The notes beneath the pieces were generated by a model. It had not been told where the DNA came from. It searched no databases and saw nothing but the letters and a program-made list of their open reading frames with translations. Of a stretch of 64,000 nucleotides of DNA, positions 58,701-64,000 are shown piece after piece. A program made the translations under genes and the position numbers. Each line of letters begins with the position of its first letter. Positions within the stretch are counted from its first letter, which is position 1. The DNA is from an uncultured Saprospiraceae bacterium (GTDB lineage: Bacteria > Bacteroidota > Bacteroidia > Chitinophagales > Saprospiraceae), in NCBI GenBank assembly GCA_937980645.1, contig CALJPQ010000003.1:1-64000 (forward strand), in the 5' to 3' direction.

Positions 58701-60509
58701 GAGCGGGCTGCTGCCTAAGGTTTTTACCGAAAAAAAGAGGGTAAACAGCACCTCGTCGTCCGGAATGCTTGGGTAGCCGCTGGCATTGCCGGCAAAAAAC
58801 TTGAGGGTGTTTCCGTTTATAGCAGACGTGAAACCGAAGAAGTTGGTCGGATTAAAATTAAAGCCCGGACGCAGGTTGCCCACCGAGTCGAATTGAATGC
58901 GAGCGCTGTCCCAGGTAATGTCGAATTGCAGACCAGTGATGTTTACAAAGTCGCGCACGCGCACATCAATGGCGAAGTGGGCGGCACTGTCCTGGCAGTC
59001 AATAGCCACCGTGTCGAGGAGGAGTGTCAGTGGCGTTCCGGCGTCCACCAGCACGGTGAAGGAGCAGGTGCTGGTATTGCCTGCGCCGTCGGTGGCCGTG
59101 TAGGTAACCACGGTAGTGCCGGCGTTGTAGGTACCATTGGCCGGCCCATTGCCGCTACCGGGGGTAGTACCAGTGCGCGTGTACGTGAGTTGCACAGGTG
59201 CTGTGCAGTTATCCGTCAGCGTCGTAGGGCCCAGGTTATTGAAGGTATGCGTGATGTTGCCGGGCGGCGTCGAGATGGAGACATTAGCCGGGCACACTAA
59301 GGTGGGCGGAATGTTGTCGTTGATGGTTACCGAGCCTTGAATGGTCAGGAAGCCCGTTTCTTCTGGCGGAAAGCCGAAGAAGGCCGTCTGAGCAGTTGGA
59401 ATATCCCCAAAAGTGATGGGTGAGACGCCGTTGCTCGGGGCCACTACCGTGAACTGCAGCGAGAACATGATTGTGCCGTCGGGCAGCGTGAGGCCCGCCG
59501 GCAGCGGGCTGGTCCAGGCAAAGCCGAGAAAGCCGCTATTCACCTGCGAAAATCCGAAATTGCTCGGGTTGAGCGCCATAGACGGGTGCGCATTGGTGAT
59601 CGTGTCCAGTTTTAAAATGCCAATATTCCACCCTAAGGAGAACTGCAGGCCGGTGATGGAGTCGAAGTTCAGTACCGAGATGTTGACTGTTACCGTCTGG
59701 CCACAGTTGCTGGTGTGGTTAGAGGCAACTAAGGTCAGCGAGTCGCCAGGCGTCAGGTTGATGGTGATGGAAAACGTACAGGTGGCCGTGTTGCCGCCCA
59801 CGTCTTTTGCGATGTAGGTAACGATGGACTCACCGATGTTAAATACATCACCGCTGGCATCAGGATCGTTCGGGTGGTTGCCCACGGTAGCGCCGGTGCT
59901 CGACCAGCCGATGCTTTCCAACGAGCAGTTGTCGAACAGCGAGTCAATGCCAATGTTGTTGACCGGTATAGGCCCAAAAGCCTCCAGCGTCAGGCTGGCC
60001 GGGCAGGCAATGAAGGGCGGCTGGTTGTCCAATGGTGTAACCTTGCCAGGAGTGGTGCTCACCGGTACTTCGTCGAATTGCGCATTAAAAGCGACAATGT
60101 CGGTGGGCGTTTTGATAAAAGGCGTAGTCGTGGCGGGTCCAGCCAATCGCACGAATGCTACCGAAAACAGCACCGTGCTATCGGGTAGCGACAGGCTGCC
60201 CAGCGTCGTCCAGGAAAAGGTGATCCTGCCCTGCGGGCGGAAAGTAACCGTATCCAGCCCTGCGCCACTGAACGCCGCGTTGAAGTCCTGGATGTGGATG
60301 TACTGCAGGTAGGTAGGTGTCCAGGAAAAAGTAAACTGAAGCCCAGAAATACTGTCGAAGTCGGACAGGCGGATGGGCATCAGGAAGGTGTCGGTGTTGT
60401 GGCAAGGTACCGGGATGGAGTCTGCCGTCAGGCGGATGCCTTGCCCGGGTAACACCGTCGGAGTCAGGGAAATCGCGAAGAGAAACGCGAGGAGTAAGAA
60501 GTGTCTCAT
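55776..60509 (-). CDS. Giant HYR/cohesin-like adhesin with T9SS type B sorting domain
   Basis: About 1577 residues with a signal peptide (MRHFLLLAFLFAISLTPTVL). Three cohesin-like modules (each with a pattern such as SDFDSISGLQFTFSWTPTYL, FDSITGLQFSLGWNIGIL and FVNITGLQFDITWDSARI) alternate with HYR modules, then come about seven consecutive HYR units (PP-CP-L pattern, with TDNCG and FTVTV cores). The end, from NIFSPNGDGVNDYFRIPC to RKGFIQIHR, is the gliding-motility-associated type B sorting domain. PorP/SprF and a PorE-like protein follow, as expected for a type B substrate. Likely a surface adhesin or motility filament component. Confidence 0.95.
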   Translation of the reverse strand: MRHFLLLAFLFAISLTPTVLPGQGIRLTADSIPVPCHNTDTFLMPIRLSDFDSISGLQFTFSWTPTYLQYIHIQDFNAAFSGAGLDTVTFRPQGRITFSWTTLGSLSLPDSTVLFSVAFVRLAGPATTTPFIKTPTDIVAFNAQFDEVPVSTTPGKVTPLDNQPPFIACPASLTLEAFGPIPVNNIGIDSLFDNCSLESIGWSSTGATVGNHPNDPDASGDVFNIGESIVTYIAKDVGGNTATCTFSITINLTPGDSLTLVASNHTSNCGQTVTVNISVLNFDSITGLQFSLGWNIGILKLDTITNAHPSMALNPSNFGFSQVNSGFLGFAWTSPLPAGLTLPDGTIMFSLQFTVVAPSNGVSPITFGDIPTAQTAFFGFPPEETGFLTIQGSVTINDNIPPTLVCPANVSISTPPGNITHTFNNLGPTTLTDNCTAPVQLTYTRTGTTPGSGNGPANGTYNAGTTVVTYTATDGAGNTSTCSFTVLVDAGTPLTLLLDTVAIDCQDSAAHFAIDVRVRDFVNITGLQFDITWDSARIQFDSVGNLRPGFNFNPTNFFGFTSAINGNTLKFFAGNASGYPSIPDDEVLFTLFFSVKTLGSSPLNFAGTINAVNTSFQFIPVSLVPGLFSIADLSPPILMCPDQLTFSPDSGVCTKTFLLDPPSASDVCSGISSVVSDKQDSTYLPGPNMVVFTATDNAGNTATCSITVVIAGSTAPQLINCPANMTVSTGPNATSCTAQAFWDAPQAINPCDGTPVTIAASDTSGTAFSLGVHTVTFKAGTAPDTSECVFTVTVLDATPPAVTCPPDLTLQIAPDSTGQAGCNTVASFNLPPAQDLCDNNPSVTSSPAPGDTLFVGVTTVTVTAFDNAGNAASCQFLVTVTDAVPPTVSGCPADTIVLFAAADSCGATAFWGDVSFTDDCSTAVAVDPPNYTFDFFPIGTHPVNIIGTDAGGNSAVCSFAVMVKDTLVPTISNCPNNLTFVLPIDSCSTSVSWTLPTATDNCGQPTLNGPQSPGIFFTGTHPIVYVATDNSGNSATCAFTISVLDVVPPVFTSCPSNITVSNASPCGNVVPWDFPAATDNCQLDTIIATVLPTDTIFAQVTNVVIRAVDASGNADTCAFTITLDVLIIPPAFANFPPDLTVYGCPQPVSWTLPVSNGKACNPDTIVFEPNLLPGDTFPQGETVITYYLIDQVKGDTLMQRALRITVQDTVAPVFANCPTAPIVVHVGGEVLSGNASGFITQVDTTGNCQGVRIAFVQPNASDNCDVPVIAQTQGPAPGGAFNTGETTTVAFTATDDSGNSALCLVSIAVVGLEPLVATVDPPVACPGEEVNLMTLPLPNATYTWTGPGQQTYPNNSQITVLGSRENAGVYTVRATINGCSSAPASVEVKIAQVKANPDTIRISVGTTVDTFSVVINDIIFPDSAFTVEPLGGLPEGLTYLGNGVFRYQVPPNFRPVSFLYKLCSSVCPNLCDTIQPVIIRLEETDCSTIPNIFSPNGDGVNDYFRIPCITSGAYPNNTIIIYNQWGDKVFEASPYDNTWKGTLNGQDGKDLPDGVYYYIFRPSPDEMVRKGFIQIHR

Positions 60510-60583
60510 GGATGTGTCTGGCATGAGTTTGAGTAACCCGGCTTAAGGTTGGGTGTGAAGGCGCGCTCGTTTAAGTGGGGTGG

Positions 60584-60618
60584 AAAGGTAGGGCGCCTTT
60601 TGGCGACGCCCTACCTTT
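60584..60618 (-). terminator. Hairpin between the two HYR genes (possible terminator)
   Basis: AAAGGTAGGGCG and CGCCCTACCTTT form a 12-bp stem 12 bases beyond the stop of the right-hand HYR gene. The clean T-run lies on the plus strand, so termination of the minus-strand transcript may be partial. Confidence 0.5.
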
Positions 60619-60630
60619 TTATCCCGGAGT

Positions 60631-63600
60631 TTAATCCACTAAGAGCATTTTCTTGCTGTCGCAGTGCGTTGCGGTGCGCAATTCGTACCAGTAGATGCCC
60701 GGAGCGCCGATATCGCTCTTTTGCAGCCAGACGGTGTTGTGGCCGGCAGCAAACTGGCCCGTAACCGTTTTGACTAAGCGGCCTTCAGCGGAGAAGATGC
60801 GCAGCTCAGCGCGTTCGGCCTGCGGCAGGCGGAAGTGGATGACCGTTTGGTCGCGGAACGGGTTGGGCTGGTTCTGGTAGAGGGCGAACGTTTCTGTTGT
60901 CGTCGGGTCGGCAGTGCTGGTCGTGTTGGCAAAGTCAAAGGCTATCGGAATGACGTTGCCGGCTTCGTCCAGGGCTTCAGCGGCCGTAATATACGACGAT
61001 GGGCGCAGCACGTTAGACAGTGCCGCACGCTCTTCACGTACGCGGAACGTCAGCGTGAACAGCGTTTCGTTGTCTGCCAGCGTCAGCGGTGCTGGGCCCA
61101 CCCACAGGTGTGTCAGGTAGCCCTCCTGGAGGAAGGCCGTGCCGAAATTACCCGTGTTCAGACCGGGCAGCACGCCGGGCTGGATGTCAGCAAGTTCGAG
61201 CGCTGCCGGGTCGAAGGCCAGCGTCAGCTGGTACGCCTGGCGCTCGATGAAGTCTTTGGCGCGGAAAGGCACCGAAACCACCTCGCCGGCGCGCAGCGTG
61301 CGGTCTTCTAAGCGGAAGAAGAACGTCTCGCTGTGGCGGTCCTGTGTCGGGCTTTGCACATTATTCACTGGAGCGTTGCCCGTAACGTCGCCCATGCGCA
61401 CGGCTACGAAGTTATCATTGAGAACACTGGACGCCAGTGCTGTATTCGAAATGCTTTGCGGGAACGGCGGCGTGAGCGGATTGGGCGACGGGAATGTGTA
61501 GCCGGCCGGCACGAATTTCCAATCCGGTGCGCCGTTGGAGTAGTGCTGCACGGTACCCAGGATGAGCTGCTGGATCAGCAAGTAATCTACGATGTCTACT
61601 GTGCCGTTGTTGTTGATGTCGCCAGCTACCCACTGGTACGGGTTGGTCAGCAGCAAAACAGAGGCAGCGTGGTTCTGGATGGCCAGCAGGTCGCCCACGT
61701 TGATGCCAGCGCTGAAGTTGCTCGTTACCGACTTGGTCGGCGTTACTGTGGTGTTGGCGCCAAACGGCACATTGAACGAGTACGTACCCGGTGTGCTGGT
61801 GGTTTGATTGGCAGAGACGGTGCCCGTCAGGGCTACGTTTACATTCGGTACCGGGATGCCGCCGCCCCACCAGGTTTTGATGTCGCCAGCCACTTGCAGG
61901 TCGGGCGAGGCCGCGCTGTCAATCTTCACCAGACCAGGCACTAAACTGGCCTGGACGGAGACCGGGAAGCTCGACGAGTCCTTCTGGAAGCTGATGATGG
62001 TCGGTGAATTCACAAAGTCGAGCGGGCTGGTAGAGCCGACCGGGGCCATGCCCAGCTGCACATTGATGTTGAAGATGACTGTGCCGTTCGGTACGCTCAC
62101 CGGCGTGCCTGGGCTGGCCCAGAACACCGTCAGGAAGTTGCCCACCACGTTCAGGTTAAGCGTGCCAGGCAGCGCACCGGTGGCCGTAGCGCCGGTGATG
62201 TTGCCCACCAAATTGTTGGCCACCTGCATGCTGAACGACATGCCGAGCATGCTTTGGAACTGATCTACCGTTACCGGTATTTGGATAGTGGCACCTTGCT
62301 GGCCACCGCCCATGCCTGCAGTTATCGTGAGGCTGGGGCCGGGCTGTACGGTTACTGAGTCCGTATGTACACAGCCCGAGTTCAGGTCAGTAGCCGTTAC
62401 GTAGTAAACGCCCGGAGGCAGGTTGGTGATGGTAGCCGTCGAGTCGCCCGTGCTCCACACGTATAGGAAGTTGCCCGAACCACCCGTAGCCACGGCCGTA
62501 GCAGTGCCGTTATTAGCCCCCAGGAACGTCTCATTGGTGCTGCTCACGGCCAGAATAAAGCCGACACCGCTGCCCAACGATACTTGTACATTCACCGTGC
62601 AGACGTTGGAGTTTCCGGAGTTGTCCACGACCGTCAGCGTTACGGAGTTGTTGCCTAAGTTCGTACAGTCAAACGTCGTTTTGCTCAGGAACATAGTGTC
62701 GACGCCACAGTTGTCGGTGCTGCCCAGGTCAATATCTTGCGGCTTGAGTGTGGCCATACCGTTCGAGCCCAGCGAGATAATGACATTATTGTTGCAAATG
62801 ACCGTAGGCTTACTGTCGTCAATAACGACGAGGATCACGGAGTCCTGGCCTGTGTTCCCACATGGGTCAGTGGCAGTGAAAACGATCTTATAAATGCCAG
62901 CCTCATAGTTGCCGCTGGCAATAGTAGTGCCGTTGCCTTGCGGAGCGTTGTTTGTTATCGTCATTTCAGACACCGGTGCGCAATCCACTAAGAAGCTGGT
63001 AATGTCCAGCGTTACCGGGATAAGACAGCTATCGGTATTCGTGAAGTTCGACGATTTTACCGTAATCGTGTCGGGTAGTCCCGGGAACGTCGGCGGCGTA
63101 TTGTCTATCACCGTAATCGTATTGGTGTGTACTGTTTGGTTGCCACACTCATCTACGGCCGAGCGCGTGCGCTGGATGGTGTAACTATACTTACCGCACG
63201 GTCCCATGGCCTTAGCAATGGTATCCTGCACAAAAGTTACGCTCACAAAAGCAGTACAGTTGTCGGATGCCGTTACTACAGTGGGCGGCGTCATGGTCTG
63301 GTCGCACGAAATGGTTGTATTAGGCGGATACTGAGACAGAACAGGCGCTACCGTATCTATCACCGAGAATATCTGCACACACGTAGCAGCGTTGCCCGCC
63401 AGGTCAGTTACCTTCCAGATGCGTTTAAGCAAATAGCAGGCGATGTTGAGCGAGTCGTTGTTCGCCTCTTCCACATCCTCATAGCTAATGGCCAGATTGC
63501 CCGGGCAGTTGTCGTCCACGGAGATAGTACCATGGACACTGGGCAGCAGGCTATCGGTGCATACAACAGTTTTATCACTCGGGCAGAGCGTAATAGTTGG

Positions 63601-63999
63601 GTTGACATTGTCCTGAATGACGATGTACGTCTCACACATAGACATGTTACCTGCCAGATCAGTTACGAACAGCCTGACCGGATGCTGCGTAACGCCGTCG
63701 GCATCGGCGCAGTCGTAAGTCAGCGTGTTGCTCGGCGTTTGGAGCGGGAACTTATCCAAGCGCTGAATTTTGAGATTAAGCGACCCTGGGCAATTGTCGT
63801 AGCTGTTGTTGTTGAACTGCGCTGTGGTTACCACTACAAAGCCGGAGGGCTGCAGGCTGGCACTCACACCGTTGATGCACACAGCAGTGGGCGATGTACC
63901 GTCCTTAACGACGACCACTACCGTCTTTGTTTGCGAGTTGCCCGTTACGTCCGTGGCCGTAAAAACGACCGTATGCGTGCCCACCGTAAAGAGGGCACT
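60631..63999 (-). CDS. HYR/SprB-repeat/dockerin-like surface protein with T9SS type A sorting domain (5' end outside window)
   Basis: The frame is open to the right edge, so the N-terminus is missing; at least 1122 residues are visible. HYR-type units come first (VVFTATDVTGNSQTKTVVVV, ISCDQTMTPPTVVTASDNC). A SprB-type repeat (GSGNFLYVWSTGDSTATITN), a cohesin-like module (VPVTVDQFQSMLGMSFSMQV), a dockerin-like pair with DINNNGTVDIVDYLLIQQ, and a second cohesin-like module (FIERQAYQLTLAFDPAALEL) follow. The end, from YQNQPNPFRDQTVIHF to DSKKMLLVD, is a type A T9SS sorting domain. It lies just upstream of the type B adhesin gene on the same strand. Confidence 0.93.
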   Translation of the reverse strand, partial: SALFTVGTHTVVFTATDVTGNSQTKTVVVVVKDGTSPTAVCINGVSASLQPSGFVVVTTAQFNNNSYDNCPGSLNLKIQRLDKFPLQTPSNTLTYDCADADGVTQHPVRLFVTDLAGNMSMCETYIVIQDNVNPTITLCPSDKTVVCTDSLLPSVHGTISVDDNCPGNLAISYEDVEEANNDSLNIACYLLKRIWKVTDLAGNAATCVQIFSVIDTVAPVLSQYPPNTTISCDQTMTPPTVVTASDNCTAFVSVTFVQDTIAKAMGPCGKYSYTIQRTRSAVDECGNQTVHTNTITVIDNTPPTFPGLPDTITVKSSNFTNTDSCLIPVTLDITSFLVDCAPVSEMTITNNAPQGNGTTIASGNYEAGIYKIVFTATDPCGNTGQDSVILVVIDDSKPTVICNNNVIISLGSNGMATLKPQDIDLGSTDNCGVDTMFLSKTTFDCTNLGNNSVTLTVVDNSGNSNVCTVNVQVSLGSGVGFILAVSSTNETFLGANNGTATAVATGGSGNFLYVWSTGDSTATITNLPPGVYYVTATDLNSGCVHTDSVTVQPGPSLTITAGMGGGQQGATIQIPVTVDQFQSMLGMSFSMQVANNLVGNITGATATGALPGTLNLNVVGNFLTVFWASPGTPVSVPNGTVIFNINVQLGMAPVGSTSPLDFVNSPTIISFQKDSSSFPVSVQASLVPGLVKIDSAASPDLQVAGDIKTWWGGGIPVPNVNVALTGTVSANQTTSTPGTYSFNVPFGANTTVTPTKSVTSNFSAGINVGDLLAIQNHAASVLLLTNPYQWVAGDINNNGTVDIVDYLLIQQLILGTVQHYSNGAPDWKFVPAGYTFPSPNPLTPPFPQSISNTALASSVLNDNFVAVRMGDVTGNAPVNNVQSPTQDRHSETFFFRLEDRTLRAGEVVSVPFRAKDFIERQAYQLTLAFDPAALELADIQPGVLPGLNTGNFGTAFLQEGYLTHLWVGPAPLTLADNETLFTLTFRVREERAALSNVLRPSSYITAAEALDEAGNVIPIAFDFANTTSTADPTTTETFALYQNQPNPFRDQTVIHFRLPQAERAELRIFSAEGRLVKTVTGQFAAGHNTVWLQKSDIGAPGIYWYELRTATHCDSKKMLLVD

Positions 64000-64000
64000 C

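Overview
The window reads as chromosomal DNA of a Bacteroidota bacterium, most likely of the Saprospirales/Lewinella kind. The evidence is a large set of type IX secretion (T9SS) cargo proteins with type A or type B C-terminal sorting domains, a PorP/SprF protein, many HYR-domain surface proteins, families typical of the phylum (DUF4293, DUF1460, BatA-like VWA protein, NhaD, ArsS), and the Bacteroidota -7 promoter box TAnnTTTG in front of many genes. GC is high for the phylum. Three unrelated cation/proton antiporters and an arsenosugar gene pair would fit a saline or marine habitat, but that is inference. No phage, insertion sequence, CRISPR array or rRNA operon is visible.

Layout. 1-2.8 kb: 3' end of a HYR/T9SS surface protein, an intergenic block of two repeat families, and tRNA-Val(UAC). 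2.8-13 kb: lipoproteins, an M48 protease, a DUF3089 lipoprotein next to an ScfR-type regulator, tpiA, DUF1460, an M28 peptidase, rpiB, and a T9SS subtilase. 13-24 kb: BatA-like VWA protein, an AT-richer DUF6544/antiporter block, a TolC-family protein with msrB, trmN6, a GH10-like hydrolase, an AT-richer FkbM methyltransferase, a T9SS protein, and YceI. 24-31 kb: a long leftward run with a UvrD-like helicase-nuclease, a site-2 protease with CBS domains, a methyltransferase lipoprotein, nhaD and a CBS protein. 31-38 kb: a small Cys-rich membrane protein, an M43 protease, a KefB-like antiporter, ElaA, and a membrane protein with an effector-associated-domain-like N-terminus. 38-50 kb: esterase, short asparaginase, arsenosugar pair, carbamoyltransferase with a glycosyltransferase, two tandem CotH-kinase proteins, PepD, a lipid kinase and DUF4293. 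50-64 kb: a beta-helix lipoprotein, a ferredoxin, then a leftward T9SS surface locus: OmpA/PD40/SPOR protein, PorP/SprF, a type B HYR/cohesin adhesin, and another HYR/dockerin protein running off the right edge.

The least expected content is non-coding. A 42-bp element made of two palindromes (36 of 42 positions identical between copies) lies directly behind two HYR genes more than 53 kb apart, in the same orientation relative to each gene. In the second case it fills the gap in front of porP. A separate family of perfect or near-perfect hairpins built on GAGGCGACAYCTCC occurs six times at three intergenic loci, with wobble and compensatory changes that keep the stems. The protein at 36.0-37.5 kb, directly downstream of one of these repeat loci, looks like a membrane-anchored relative of conflict-system signalling proteins and has no partner gene in view.
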